38,984 nucleotides of DNA from Pseudomonadota bacterium (GTDB lineage Bacteria > Pseudomonadota > Gammaproteobacteria > Acidiferrobacterales > Acidiferrobacteraceae), in contig JAKAXK010000011.1 of assembly GCA_021827145.1 (NCBI GenBank), positions 1 through 38,984 of the forward strand, in the 5' to 3' direction. The position numbers were made by a program, and so were the translations under genes. The number at the start of each line of letters is the position of its first letter. Position 1 is the stretch's first letter. This document shows positions 17,854-28,147 of this stretch, in pieces. The notes beneath the pieces were generated by a model. It worked only from the letters and a program-made list of their open reading frames with translations, ran no database searches and was not told the DNA's origin.

Positions 17854-19339
17854 GCGCTCCGCAGGCGTCGCCGCTTGGATTGCGGCGTTCGCGGCGGGCG
17901 CGGTCCTGAATCTCGCTTTTGCCCCTTATCGGCAGGCGTGGCTCGCGCCGCTCAGTCTCGGGGGCCTTTACCTGCTCGTGGGTGTGGTATCAGGGCGCCA
18001 AGCCTTCGCGCGCGGGTTTTGGTTCGGGGCGGGCCTGTTCGCCTTCGGCGTTCCCTGGGTCTACCTCACGCTGACGCGTTTTGGCGCCATGCCGGCACCA
18101 CTCGCTGCGTTCGCGTGGACCTTATTCGTGTCCATACTCGCGACCTATGTGGGGCTTGCGTGCGCGTTCTTCGCGCGCCTGCGCACGGGGGGCGGACTCG
18201 ACCCTTGGCTCTTTGCCGCGCTTTGGGTCGTGGGTGAGTGGGTGCGTGGTGTGTTCCTGACCGGCTTTCCGTGGCTTGATGTGGGTTATGCGGCGAGCTT
18301 CGTGCCGCTTGTGGGTCTCGCGCCGCTTGTGGGTGTGCTCGGCCTCTCGTTTCTCGTGACGGTGCTCGGCGCACTCGCCGTGGAGGCCGTGCGCGGGCGG
18401 CGGCGCGGCCTCTGGTGGATTGTGCTGGTTGTGGCAGCCGCGCCTACGTTGGCCACGCTGATCTTTGTTCATCGCGTCGGGCGTGCGGTGACGGTATCGC
18501 TGATCCAAGGTAACGTGTCCCCCTACGCCAAGTGGAGCCCACGGGCCCGCCACGCGATCATCGCTCGCTATCTCAATTTGACGCGTCAGAGTGATGGGCG
18601 GCTCGTCATCTGGCCGGAGACCGCGATCCCGGGGTTCTCGCATCAGCTGCGCGGGCATTTCATTCCCTATCTCAAACACCTGGCGCAGGCGGGTCACAGG
18701 CATTTTCTGTTCGGCGTCATTGAAGGTAACGCCGACGCGCCTCATGGGCCGGTCTACAACGCGGTGATGAGTGTCGGCCGCCACGACGGGTTTTACCGCA
18801 AGCGTCACCTTGTGCCTTTCGGGGAATACCTGCCGTGGCCTGCGCTTCTCAACCCCATCCTCGACGTCCTGCACATCCCCATGTCGAGCTTCACGGCCTG
18901 GCGTGGTGTGGAACGGCCCCTGCGGGCGGCGCACGCGCGGATCGGCGTGTCGGTCTGTTACGAGGTCGCCTACGGATCCTTGGTCACGCAGGGACTTCCG
19001 GGTGCGACCTTACTCGTGAATGTGAGTGACGACGCCTGGTATGGTCATTCCAATGAGGCCCCTCAGCAGCTCCAGATCGGGCAATTGCGCGCCGCCGAGG
19101 CGGGGCGGCAGATGCTGATTGCGACCAACGACGGCATGACGGCGCTCGTGGGCCACACGGGGCGCATCCGTGCCCGCTTGGCACCCTTCCGCCAAGGTGT
19201 GCTCACCGTGGTGGCCGAGCCCTATACGGGACTTACCCCCTATGATCGCTATGGCCACGCGCCGGTCCTGGCCGCATGCGCGCTGATCCTTATCGGCGCC
19301 GCCGGGCGGCGACGCCGGATGAGGCCGCGGGTCCCCTGA
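17825..19339 (+). CDS. lnt: Apolipoprotein N-acyltransferase
   Basis: GFPWLDVGYAA, LVIWPETAIP, YRKRHLVPFGEYLPW, VSVCYEVAYG catalytic nitrilase-type motifs; overlaps corC by 29 bp. Confidence 0.95.
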   Translation: MPKKIKWSARRSAGVAAWIAAFAAGAVLNLAFAPYRQAWLAPLSLGGLYLLVGVVSGRQAFARGFWFGAGLFAFGVPWVYLTLTRFGAMPAPLAAFAWTLFVSILATYVGLACAFFARLRTGGGLDPWLFAALWVVGEWVRGVFLTGFPWLDVGYAASFVPLVGLAPLVGVLGLSFLVTVLGALAVEAVRGRRRGLWWIVLVVAAAPTLATLIFVHRVGRAVTVSLIQGNVSPYAKWSPRARHAIIARYLNLTRQSDGRLVIWPETAIPGFSHQLRGHFIPYLKHLAQAGHRHFLFGVIEGNADAPHGPVYNAVMSVGRHDGFYRKRHLVPFGEYLPWPALLNPILDVLHIPMSSFTAWRGVERPLRAAHARIGVSVCYEVAYGSLVTQGLPGATLLVNVSDDAWYGHSNEAPQQLQIGQLRAAEAGRQMLIATNDGMTALVGHTGRIRARLAPFRQGVLTVVAEPYTGLTPYDRYGHAPVLAACALILIGAAGRRRRMRPRVP

Positions 19340-19370
19340 GGGTCGGACTCCCGGGCGTCTCCGGGTCTAG

Positions 19371-19466
19371 CGCTCGGGATAGGTGGGACGGCGCGCCCGC
19401 TTCCCGAGCGTCGCGGCCCCAAGGCGCGGTCCGGTGCCGGGAGAGGGCGCTTGAATTCCCGGCGCC
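19371..19466. other. Two tandem inverted repeats (candidate RNA hairpins)
   Basis: CGCTCGGGA(19371-19379)/TCCCGAGCG(19402-19410); GGTGCCGGGA(19433-19442)/TCCCGGCGCC(19457-19466, one G:U). No T tract. Confidence 0.4.
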
Positions 19467-19510
19467 CCGGCTCCAGTAAGGGATGAAGGGGTTCTTAGTC
19501 GAGGTATGCG

Positions 19511-20260
19511 ATGATCTTCCGTCAGCTGATCGAGCCGCTCTCCAGCACCTATACCTACCTCCTGGGATGCGAGGAGACGAAGCAGGCCGTGCTTATCGAC
19601 CCGGTGTTGCCGGCTTGGGAGCGTGATTTGGGGGTCTTGCGGGAACTGGGGCTTGCGCTCGCCTACACCGTCGAGACGCACATCCACGCCGATCACATCA
19701 CCTCCGCCCAGCGTCTGAAGCGCGAGACCGGCAGCCGTATCGCCGTGCCCGCCCTCGAGGGGCTCGCCTGCGCGGATGTCCCGATCGAGGACCGTCGGCC
19801 CCTTACCGTGGGCACGATCGTGCTCGAGCCCCGGCACACCCCGGGGCACACGCCGACGCACATGGCCTATGTCGTGGGCGATCGGGTATTGAGCGGGGAC
19901 GCCCTCCTGATCGACGGTTGCGGGCGCACGGATTTCCAGGGTGGCAGCGCGCGGGCCCTGTACCAGAGCGTCCACGAGCAGCTTTTCTCATTACCGGACG
20001 ACTATCTCGTCTATCCCGGTCACGATTACCAGGACCGGCGCGTCTCTTCGATTGCACAGGAGCGGCGTCGGAATCCGCGCTTGGGCGGCGGGCGGACCCT
20101 GGAGGAGTTCCTGACCATCATGCGCGAGCTGGGGCTCCCGCCCCCTCGGTTCATCGACTATGCGGTTCCCGGCAATAGGGCGTGCGGAGAATGTCCTCCG
20201 GAGCTGCCCGGCGACTTTCAGCCGTTTTGCGACGAGATGAAGGCGAGCCGCCAGGGTTGA
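19511..20260 (+). CDS. MBL-fold hydrolase, ETHE1-like persulfide dioxygenase
   Basis: THIHADHITSAQRLK, PGHTPTHMAYVVGDRVLSGDALLIDGCGRTDFQGGSARALYQSV, VYPGHDYQDR: ETHE1-type signature. Confidence 0.88.
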   Translation: MIFRQLIEPLSSTYTYLLGCEETKQAVLIDPVLPAWERDLGVLRELGLALAYTVETHIHADHITSAQRLKRETGSRIAVPALEGLACADVPIEDRRPLTVGTIVLEPRHTPGHTPTHMAYVVGDRVLSGDALLIDGCGRTDFQGGSARALYQSVHEQLFSLPDDYLVYPGHDYQDRRVSSIAQERRRNPRLGGGRTLEEFLTIMRELGLPPPRFIDYAVPGNRACGECPPELPGDFQPFCDEMKASRQG

Positions 20261-20308
20261 CCGTCTCCGGGTATCTCATCCATCCATCCATCGAACGGTG
20301 GTGACACT

Positions 20309-20801
20309 ATGCGCTTTGTGAAGGCAGCACCGGATGTTTATGTGGGCGGGGCCCCGAGCGAGCAGGATCTGCGCCAGCTCGCCGCGGACGGCGTCCACAC
20401 GATCGTGGATTTTCGTGAGCCGAGCGAGAGACGGGGCCCCAAGGACGGGCCGGCGGCGGTCCACGACGCGGGGCCTGGCCTCCGTCAACATCCCAATGCG
20501 TGCGCCCACGCCCCCGGACGCCCACCTCGAAAAGCTGCGCAAGGTGGTGGCCGGGGAGTCCGCGGGTTATCTTTTTTATGGCCGCCATGGCCCGCGCGCC
20601 GAGGCGATGTGCGTTATGAAGACCGCCCTCGATCGCCGCGGGGACCGTCGCCGGCCGGCCGAGGGGCGCGGCGTCTCGGTCCCCTTTGCGAGGTCAGGCC
20701 TGACCCCTGGGGGTTCGTGCGCGTTCACGGCCTGTTACGGCGGCGCGGGTAGAGGCTGCAAGTCGTGGTCCCGGAGACGCGTTGACGGTTTCCATGGATA
20801 A
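20309..20801 (+). pseudogene. DUF442-like rhodanese/phosphatase-fold protein, frameshifted
   Basis: MRFVKAAPDVYVGGAPSEQDLRQLAADGVHTIVDFREPSERRGPKDGPAAVHDAG in one frame continues as LASVNIPMRAPTPPDAHLEKLRKVVAGESAGYLFYGRHGPRAEAMCVMKTAL in another (shift near 20468-20476). Confidence 0.7.
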
Positions 20802-20839
20802 TAGGCCACCGCCATTGTCAGAAGTGAGCCCCAGATCCG

Positions 20840-23296
20840 ATGGATGAACGTTATTCGCCGATCGATGTAGAGCGCGAGGCCCAGGCCTATTGGGCCGAGG
20901 CCCGCAGCTTTGAGGTCAACGAAGACCTCTCGCGCCCCAAGTTCTATTGTCTGTCGATGTTTCCCTACCCCTCGGGACGCTTACATATGGGGCATGTGCG
21001 TAACTATACCCTGGGGGATGTGATCAGCCGTTGGCGGCGCATGCAGGGCATGAATGTCCTGCAGCCCATGGGCTGGGACGCCTTTGGCCTGCCCGCGGAG
21101 GGCGCCGCCGAGCGCCATGGTGTGCCGCCGGCCCAATGGACCTACGACAATATCGCCGCCATGCGCGATCAGTTGAAGCGGCTTGGTCTCGGTTATGACT
21201 GGCGGCGCGAGATTGCGACCTGTCGCCCCGAGTATTACCGCTGGGAGCAGTGGCTGTTTACGCGCCTCTATCGCAAAGGGCTCGCCTATCGCGCCACGGC
21301 GCCCGTCAACTGGTGCCCCAAGGATCAAACGGTGCTTGCCAATGAGCAGGTCGTGGACGGGCGTTGCTGGCGCTGTGACACCGAGGTTGAGCGCCGTGAG
21401 ATCCCGCAATGGTTCCTGCGAATCACGGCCTTCGCCGACGAGTTGCTCGCGGGGCTCGAGGCCCTGCCGGGCTGGCCGGAGCGGGTGGCGACCATGCAGC
21501 GCAACTGGATCGGGCGCTCCGAGGGTGCGGAGATCCGTTTCCTTGTGGACGGCTATGGGCCGCTGACGGTCTTCACCACTCGGCCCGACACCCTGATGGG
21601 GGCGACCTATCTGGCGGTGGCCTCCGAGCACCCGCTTGCGATCCTGGCGAGCGCGACGCGCTCCGAGGTGGCGCGCTTCCGTGACGAGTGCCGGGTGGCG
21701 CAGACCGCCGAGGCGGCCCTCGAGACCATGGAGAAGCGTGGTGTTGACACAGGGTTCTACGCCCGCCATCCCCTCACCGGCCGCCGATTGCCTGTCTATG
21801 TCGCCAATTTCGTGCTCATGGGCTATGGGGAGGGCGCGGTCATGGCGGTGCCGGCGCACGATGAGCGCGATTTCGCATTCGCGACCCGCTACGATCTCCC
21901 GATCATCCCGGTGGTGGTGCCCGAGGGTTATGAGGGTCAAGCGCAGGACCTCGTGCGCGAGGCGGCCTATACAGGCGTCGGACGGCTGGTCGATTCGGGC
22001 CCCTTCACGGGTCTCGCATCGGATGAGGCGCGCGGGCAGGTCGTGGCGGCCTTGGCGCGCATCGGCGCCGGTGCCGCGCGCGTCCAGTTGCGCTTGCGCG
22101 ACTGGGGCGTGTCACGCCAGCGGTATTGGGGCACGCCCATCCCGATGATCCATTGCGAGGCCTGCGGCGTGGTGCCCGTACCCGACCAGGACCTCCCGGT
22201 GATCCTGCCGGAGGACGTGGTCATCGCCCAAGGTGGATCGGCGCTCGGCGCGCGCACGGATTTCCTGAACGTTCGCTGTCCGCAATGCGGGAGTGCCGCG
22301 CGTCGCGAGACCGATACCTTCGACACCTTCATGGAGTCGTCGTGGTACTACGCCCGCTATTGCTCCTTCGATAATGCGGGGCAGATGCTCGATGCGCGTG
22401 TCCAGTACTGGCTGCCGGTCGACCAGTACATCGGCGGCATCGAACATGCGATCCTCCATCTGCTCTATGCCCGGTTCTTCAACCGGCTCATGCGCGACGA
22501 GGGTCTGGTGCGCCATGATGAACCCTTCACGCGGCTTTTGACGCAGGGCATGGTGCTGAAGGACGGGACCAAGATGTCCAAGTCCAAGGGCAACACGGTC
22601 GATCCGCAGGCCTTGATCGATCGATATGGTGCCGATACGGCGCGGCTTTTCATCATGTTCGCCGCCCCCCCGGAGCAGTCCCTGGAGTGGAGCGACGACG
22701 CCGTCGCTGGTGCCCACCGCTTCCTGAAAAAGCTCTGGACGCTCGCCCACGCTATCGCCGCCCGACCCACGGTGTCGGGCGAGGGCCATGATGAGGCGCA
22801 TAAGGCCGTGCGCGCCGATATGCAGACCCTGCTCGACCAGGCCCTGCGTGACTACGAGCGCTACCATTTCAATACCGTCGTCGCGGCCTGCATGAGTCTT
22901 GCCAACATATTGCAAAAGCTCCTAGACGAGCCCGTGTCCGAATCCGGATCGCGTCTCTTGCGGGAGGGCGTGAGCCTTTTGTTGCGGCTCCTGGCGCCCA
23001 TCGTCCCCCATATCAGCCACCGGCTCTGGCAGGATCTTAAGCTGGGGTCCTCGCCCATCGTCGATGCGCCGTGGCCCAAAGTGGACGCCGAGGCCTTGAA
23101 GCGTACGACCATGCGCCTCGTCGTGCAGGTCAACGGCAAGCGTCGTGGCGAGATCACGGTCGACGCCGATTGTGATCGGGCCACGATCGAGGCCCGGGCC
23201 TTGGCCGACGAGCTGGTGCGCCGGCACGTGGACGGGAAAGCGGTGGCCAAGGTCGTCGTCGTGCCAGGCCGCCTCGTCAATATCGTGGCGCACTAG
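20840..23296 (+). CDS. leuS: Leucyl-tRNA synthetase
   Basis: 818 aa; [27 protein letters not shown] (HIGH region), [15 protein letters not shown] (KMSKS), [12 protein letters not shown]. Confidence 0.98.
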   Translation: MDERYSPIDVEREAQAYWAEARSFEVNEDLSRPKFYCLSMFPYPSGRLHMGHVRNYTLGDVISRWRRMQGMNVLQPMGWDAFGLPAEGAAERHGVPPAQWTYDNIAAMRDQLKRLGLGYDWRREIATCRPEYYRWEQWLFTRLYRKGLAYRATAPVNWCPKDQTVLANEQVVDGRCWRCDTEVERREIPQWFLRITAFADELLAGLEALPGWPERVATMQRNWIGRSEGAEIRFLVDGYGPLTVFTTRPDTLMGATYLAVASEHPLAILASATRSEVARFRDECRVAQTAEAALETMEKRGVDTGFYARHPLTGRRLPVYVANFVLMGYGEGAVMAVPAHDERDFAFATRYDLPIIPVVVPEGYEGQAQDLVREAAYTGVGRLVDSGPFTGLASDEARGQVVAALARIGAGAARVQLRLRDWGVSRQRYWGTPIPMIHCEACGVVPVPDQDLPVILPEDVVIAQGGSALGARTDFLNVRCPQCGSAARRETDTFDTFMESSWYYARYCSFDNAGQMLDARVQYWLPVDQYIGGIEHAILHLLYARFFNRLMRDEGLVRHDEPFTRLLTQGMVLKDGTKMSKSKGNTVDPQALIDRYGADTARLFIMFAAPPEQSLEWSDDAVAGAHRFLKKLWTLAHAIAARPTVSGEGHDEAHKAVRADMQTLLDQALRDYERYHFNTVVAACMSLANILQKLLDEPVSESGSRLLREGVSLLLRLLAPIVPHISHRLWQDLKLGSSPIVDAPWPKVDAEALKRTTMRLVVQVNGKRRGEITVDADCDRATIEARALADELVRRHVDGKAVAKVVVVPGRLVNIVAH

Positions 23297-23321
23297 CCCG
23301 CCCCCTCAAACGGAGATCCTC

Positions 23322-23873
23322 ATGAAGCGTTTGACCGCCGCCTTGCTAGGGGCCCTCCTCGCGGGCTGCGGTTTTCATTTACGCACCGCCCGCGAGTTCT
23401 CCCTGCCACCCGCCTTGACGACTCTGCGGGTGCGCATGCCCTCGAGCGGACTCAAGTACCCAGGGCTCGTACTCGTCGTGCGTCGCGCGCTCGCGAATCG
23501 CGGCGTCGAAGTCGTCGATCACCGTAAGGTGCCCACGCTCGTACTGGCGGCCGAGACTCTGAATCCCATGATCGTGACCATCAACAGCAATGGCGGGGCG
23601 AGCGCTTACCTTCTGGATTATGCGGTCACCTACAGTGTCGTCGGGCCGCACGGGCGCATCTTGATCCCGTCGCGCACCGTGCGTGTTCAGCGCGAGTACA
23701 GTTTCGACCCACGTTATGTGTTGGCGATGGCCCGCGAGGAGGCGTATTTGAAGCGCCGCATGCGCCGCGCCGCCGCCCGTCAGATCGTCTGGGGGCTCGC
23801 TGCCTACAAGCAGCCAGCGCCCGCCGCCCCGACCGCAAAGCCCAAGGCTCAGGGTCATGCGCCTCAAGCCTGA
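23322..23873 (+). CDS. lptE: LPS-assembly lipoprotein
   Basis: Lipobox MKRLTAALLGALLAGCGFHLR; position between leuS and holA is the conserved lptE locus. Confidence 0.9.
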   Translation: MKRLTAALLGALLAGCGFHLRTAREFSLPPALTTLRVRMPSSGLKYPGLVLVVRRALANRGVEVVDHRKVPTLVLAAETLNPMIVTINSNGGASAYLLDYAVTYSVVGPHGRILIPSRTVRVQREYSFDPRYVLAMAREEAYLKRRMRRAAARQIVWGLAAYKQPAPAAPTAKPKAQGHAPQA

Positions 23874-24855
23874 GGAGCTTCCGGCACGGCTTGGCGACCT
23901 GCGGCCGGTGTACCTGGTCTGTGGAGATGAACCGTTTTTGGTGGAGGAGGCGGTGACGCGTATTGTCACGGCGGCCGCTATCGGCGATCACCAGCGGTTT
24001 TTTCTGGAGAGTGGGTTCTCCTGGGCGCGGTTTCGAGAGACCTTGTCCTCACCCTCGCTGTTTGCCTCGCGCAGTCTCTATGAGCTGCGTGCCCGCGAGA
24101 GTCGTGAGACCCTCGGCCGCGAGCTGCCATCCTGTCTCCCCTTGATCGCCCCGGGCGATGTGTTGATCGTGGTCGCGGGCGCTTTCGACCGCGCCGCCCA
24201 AAAGGCCGCCTGGGTCGAGGCGGTGGCCGCCGCGGGGCATGTCGTGGTCGCGGCGACCCTGTCCGGTGAACGACTGTTCGCCTGGGTGCGGGCACGACTG
24301 CGAGAGATCGGTATCGTCAACGACGAGATCGCCCGGCGCATAAGTTATTGTACAGAAGGGAATATGGGTGCGGCAGCCGACGCCATCGCGCGTCTGCAGA
24401 CCGAGCCTCAGCCTCATGCCGAGGCCTTGGAGGCGATCCTGGGCGACGAGGCGCGTTTTGACGTGTTTGCCGTGACCGACGTGGCCCTGCAGGGCGATCT
24501 GGCGGCTACTTACCGCTATACGGATCGCTTGCGCACCGAGGCCCGAGACCCGATACTGGTCTCATGGGCGCTGGCGCGGGAGCTACGTCTCTTGAGCCGG
24601 ATCGCGTTCCTGCAGGCCAAAAAGGCGCCGCTTGCCGACCTCTTTCGGCGCGAGCGGGTCTGGCCTGCCCGTCAGGCGCTGCTCTTGGCGGCGGCGCGGC
24701 GTCTGTCGGCCGGCCGTCTGCGCCACCTGCTTCTCCATTGCGCGGAACTCGACCGGATAAACAAGGGGCGGGCTGTGGGCGACGCCTGGGTTATGATAGA
24801 GCGCGTGGCCATGGGGTTGGCGGGAATGTCGGGCGAGGACGGGGCGAGAGGATGA
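23857..24855 (+). CDS. holA: DNA polymerase III subunit delta
   Basis: [21 protein letters not shown]-terminus and conserved leuS-lptE-holA context. Confidence 0.93.
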   Translation: MRLKPEELPARLGDLRPVYLVCGDEPFLVEEAVTRIVTAAAIGDHQRFFLESGFSWARFRETLSSPSLFASRSLYELRARESRETLGRELPSCLPLIAPGDVLIVVAGAFDRAAQKAAWVEAVAAAGHVVVAATLSGERLFAWVRARLREIGIVNDEIARRISYCTEGNMGAAADAIARLQTEPQPHAEALEAILGDEARFDVFAVTDVALQGDLAATYRYTDRLRTEARDPILVSWALARELRLLSRIAFLQAKKAPLADLFRRERVWPARQALLLAAARRLSAGRLRHLLLHCAELDRINKGRAVGDAWVMIERVAMGLAGMSGEDGARG

Positions 24856-26111
24856 CGGACGTAGCGGCTTACATGGAGGGCTTGGGGCGCATGGCGCGCG
24901 AGGCGGCGCCGGCTATGGCGCGCGCCGCGACCGGCGCCAAGAATGCGGCCCTGTCGGCGACCGCTGACCTGCTGCTCGCGCACACAGCCGAGCTTCAGGA
25001 CGCGAACGGCAAGGACGTGGCGGATGCGCGTGCTGCGGGGCTCGATGACGCCCTTATCGATCGCTTGGTATTGACCGCCGAACGCATCGCGCAGATGGCG
25101 CGCGGACTGCGCGAGATTGCGGCGCTTCCCGACCCCATCGGCGAGATCACGGGGCTTGCGGCGCGTCCGTCCGGCATCCAGGTCGGACGTATGCGCGTGC
25201 CGCTCGGTGTAATCGGCATCATCTACGAATCGCGACCGAACGTGACCGCCGACGCCGCCGGGCTCTGTCTCAAATCCGGTAACGCCGTCATTCTGCGCGG
25301 GGGTTCGGAGGCCTTGCACTCCAATGCCGCGATCGGCCGATGCCTGAAGGAAGGCTTGGCCGCCGCGGGGCTGCCCTCCGGCGCCGTGGGGCTCGTGGAG
25401 ACCGCGGATCGGGCCGCCGTGACCGAACTCCTGCATATGAATCGATTCGTCGATCTCCTGGTCCCACGGGGCGGCAAGGGGCTCGTGGAGCTGGTCGCGA
25501 CCGAGGCTCGCATGCCGGTCTTGAAGCACTTGCATGGGGTCTGTCACGTCTATCTGGATGACGATGCCGATGCCGCCAAGGCGCAGGCCGTGGCGGTGAA
25601 CGCCAAGACGCAGCGCTATGGGGTGTGCAACACCATGGAGACCCTGCTGGTCGCCGAGAGTCGCGCCGACGCGCTCTTGCCCCCGCTCGCGCGGGCCTAC
25701 AAGGAACATGGGGTCGAGTTGCGTGGCTGCGCCAAGACCCGTGATCGCATTGCCTGGGCGCATGCCGCGACCGACCAGGATTGGGAGGCGGAGTATCTTG
25801 CGCCCATCCTCGCGATACGGGTCGTGGCGGGGCTCGACGAGGCCATAGCCCATATCGCGCGTTACGGTTCCCATCATACCGATGCGATCGTCACCGAGAA
25901 TTGGACGCACGCCCAACGCTTCCTGCGCGAGGTCGATTCGAGTTCCGTGATGGTGAATGCCTCGACGCGCTTCGCCGACGGTTTCGAATACGGCCTGGGC
26001 GCCGAGATCGGTATCAGCACGGACAAGTTTCACGCGCGCGGTCCGGTGGGGCTCGAGGGCCTGACGTCCCAGAAGTTCGTGGTTTGGGGTGACGGGCATA
26101 TCCGCCGATAG
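24852..26111 (+). CDS. proA: Gamma-glutamyl phosphate reductase
   Basis: [78 protein letters not shown]; start at 24852 overlapping holA stop. Confidence 0.97.
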   Translation: MTDVAAYMEGLGRMAREAAPAMARAATGAKNAALSATADLLLAHTAELQDANGKDVADARAAGLDDALIDRLVLTAERIAQMARGLREIAALPDPIGEITGLAARPSGIQVGRMRVPLGVIGIIYESRPNVTADAAGLCLKSGNAVILRGGSEALHSNAAIGRCLKEGLAAAGLPSGAVGLVETADRAAVTELLHMNRFVDLLVPRGGKGLVELVATEARMPVLKHLHGVCHVYLDDDADAAKAQAVAVNAKTQRYGVCNTMETLLVAESRADALLPPLARAYKEHGVELRGCAKTRDRIAWAHAATDQDWEAEYLAPILAIRVVAGLDEAIAHIARYGSHHTDAIVTENWTHAQRFLREVDSSSVMVNASTRFADGFEYGLGAEIGISTDKFHARGPVGLEGLTSQKFVVWGDGHIRR

Positions 26112-26754
26112 CGCAAGGATCCTGGGGGTCTTCGGCGGGACCTTCGATCCCGTGCACTGCGGTCATGTCGCGGTCGCCGATGCACTCATGCGGGCCTTGC
26201 CCTTGTCGCGGATCGTGTTTGTCCCCGCGGCCCGGCCCCCGCACAGGCCCGCGCCCAGCGCCGGCGCCCGCGATAGGCTCGCCATGCTGAGGCTTGCGCT
26301 CGCCTCCGACCAGAGGTTTGTGATCGACGAGACCGAGTACGAGCGCGAGGGTCCTTCCTATATGGTTGATACGCTCGCCATCCTGCGCGCCCATCACGCT
26401 CAGCCGCTGGCCTTGATCTTGGGGATGGACGCCTTCGTGAGTCTGCCCGCCTGGCATCGCTGGCGGCGCATACTGGGGCTGGCCCATGTGGTCATAGTCA
26501 GTCGCCCCGGCCTCGACGGCACGCTCCCGGCGTGGGTTCGGCCGCGTCTTGCGGGGCGTGCCGAGACCTTATTGACGGCGGACTCCGGACGCGCCTTCCT
26601 GTTCACGGCGAGCGCCCGCCCGGAGTCCGCGACTGCCCTGAGGGAAGGATTGGCGGATGGGACGGCCCCGGCCTCGTGGTTGCCGGATGGGGTCCCGGAC
26701 TATATCGAAGCGCATGGACTGTATCGGAGATCTTCGCGGAATGATGAAAGCTGA
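26089..26754 (+). CDS. nadD: Nicotinate-nucleotide adenylyltransferase
   Basis: [24 protein letters not shown] and [14 protein letters not shown] nucleotidyltransferase motifs; GTG start. Confidence 0.95.
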   Translation: MTGISADSARILGVFGGTFDPVHCGHVAVADALMRALPLSRIVFVPAARPPHRPAPSAGARDRLAMLRLALASDQRFVIDETEYEREGPSYMVDTLAILRAHHAQPLALILGMDAFVSLPAWHRWRRILGLAHVVIVSRPGLDGTLPAWVRPRLAGRAETLLTADSGRAFLFTASARPESATALREGLADGTAPASWLPDGVPDYIEAHGLYRRSSRNDES

Positions 26755-27100
26755 ATTGGTGCGAGAGGCGCTGGAGGAGGCCAAGGCCGACGACATCGTG
26801 GTCTTGGACGTACGGGCGTTGACGGATATTACCGACACCATGATCGTCGCGAGCGGAACATCGACGCGCCATGTGACGTCGATCGGCCGCAAGGTCGATG
26901 ATCAGCTGCGCGCGGCCGGCTACAAGCCGCAGGGTGTCGAGGGGCTCGCGCTGGGGGAGTGGGTGCTCATCGACTGCGGGGAGGTGATAGCGCACGTCAT
27001 GCACCCGAAGACGCGCGCGTTTTACGCCCTGGAAAAACTCTGGTCCGAAGAGTTTGGGGGCAAAGAGGACGTCCGGCGGAAGTCGAGTCCCCGGGGCTAG
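26741..27100 (+). CDS. rsfS: Ribosome silencing factor
   Basis: DIVVLDVRALTDITDTMIVASGTSTRHVTSI and GEWVLIDCGEVIAHVMHPKTRAFYALEKLW. Confidence 0.95.
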   Translation: MMKAELVREALEEAKADDIVVLDVRALTDITDTMIVASGTSTRHVTSIGRKVDDQLRAAGYKPQGVEGLALGEWVLIDCGEVIAHVMHPKTRAFYALEKLWSEEFGGKEDVRRKSSPRG

Positions 27101-27104
27101 GGCC

Positions 27105-27581
27105 GTGGCCCTGCGGTTGCTCGCGGTCGGTACGCGGGTTCCGGCATGGGTGCAGGCCGGGTTCGCGGATTACGCACGCCGCTTGCCTGGCCCCTACCGC
27201 CTGGAATTGACCGAAATCCCCCCGGCTCGGTGGACGCGTGCCGCGGACCTCGAGCGACTCAAGCGCGAGGAGGGCCGCCGGCTGCTGGCGGCGGCACCGA
27301 GCGCGGCCTTGCTGGTAGCGCTCGATGTCCAGGGACGCATGCGCTCGAGCGAAGCCTTGGCCCGCGATCTCGGGACCTGGTTCGCCTCTGGCCGACCCGT
27401 GGTCTTTCTGGTCGGGGGCGCCGAGGGGCTTGCCGATGAATGTCTGGCGGCCGCCTCCGATCGCTGGTCGCTGTCGCCGCTCGTGTTCCCTCACGCCTTG
27501 GTGCGGGTGATTCTGGCCGAACAGCTGTACCGCGCCTACAGTAGCCTGACCGGGCAGCCTTATCATAGGGGGTCGACTTGA
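27105..27581 (+). CDS. rlmH: 23S rRNA (pseudouridine1915-N3)-methyltransferase
   Basis: LDVQGRMRSSEALARDL, FLVGGAEGL, PHALVRVILAEQLYRAYSSLTGQPYHR; GTG start. Confidence 0.95.
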   Translation: MALRLLAVGTRVPAWVQAGFADYARRLPGPYRLELTEIPPARWTRAADLERLKREEGRRLLAAAPSAALLVALDVQGRMRSSEALARDLGTWFASGRPVVFLVGGAEGLADECLAAASDRWSLSPLVFPHALVRVILAEQLYRAYSSLTGQPYHRGST

Positions 27582-28147
27582 TCTATTTGGCGTCGGGCTC
27601 CGCGCGTCGGCGCGCGCTCATCGAGCAAATTGCGGTCGCATGCACGACGCTTGCCTCCGAGATCGATGAGGCCGTGCGGGCCGCCGAGTCGCCTTGGGAC
27701 TATGTACAGCGCATGGCCCGTGGCAAGGCGGGCGCGGGGGTGCGGGAACGCGATCGTCGCGGGCTCGCATTCGCGCCGGTGCTGGGGGCTGACACCATCG
27801 TCGTACAAGGAGAGGACATCGTGCGCAAGCCCGACGGCGCATCGGCCGCCCGTGCCGCCCTGCGCCGCCTTTCGGGGACTGAGCACACGGTGTATACCGC
27901 CGTGTGCCTCCTAGGGCGTGATCGCCACGAGGCGGTGGCGCGTACCGAGGTGGCCTTCAAGGAGCTCACCGACGCCGAGATCGACGCTTATTGCGCGACC
28001 GGCGAACCGATCGGCAAGGCTGGGGCTTACGCCATCCAGGGACGCGCGGCGCTCTTCGTCACGCGCCTGTGCGGGAGCTATTCCGGGGTCGTCGGCTTGC
28101 CCTTGTATGAATGCGGACAACTGTTGCGGGCCGAGGGGGTCCTGTGA
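27578..28147 (+). CDS. Maf family nucleotide pyrophosphatase
   Basis: YLASGSARRRALIEQIAV, ADTIVVQGEDIVRKP, GEPIGKAGAYAIQGRAALFVTRLCGSYSGVVGLPLYE; TTG start. Confidence 0.95.
   Translation: MIYLASGSARRRALIEQIAVACTTLASEIDEAVRAAESPWDYVQRMARGKAGAGVRERDRRGLAFAPVLGADTIVVQGEDIVRKPDGASAARAALRRLSGTEHTVYTAVCLLGRDRHEAVARTEVAFKELTDAEIDAYCATGEPIGKAGAYAIQGRAALFVTRLCGSYSGVVGLPLYECGQLLRAEGVL

Noticed and set aside
20277-20292. Short CATC tandem repeat before the DUF442-like gene
   Set aside because: Only about three copies of a 4-mer; too short to call a functional repeat.
20692-20705. Perfect 14-bp palindrome GGTCAGGCCTGACC upstream of leuS
   Set aside because: A 7-bp half-site palindrome is expected a few times by chance in a window this size, and it lies in or near the decayed DUF442 gene with no other regulatory context.
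24672-26099. 475-aa minus-strand ORF antisense to proA
   Set aside because: Same GC-rich shadow-ORF artefact; proA is unambiguous on the plus strand.
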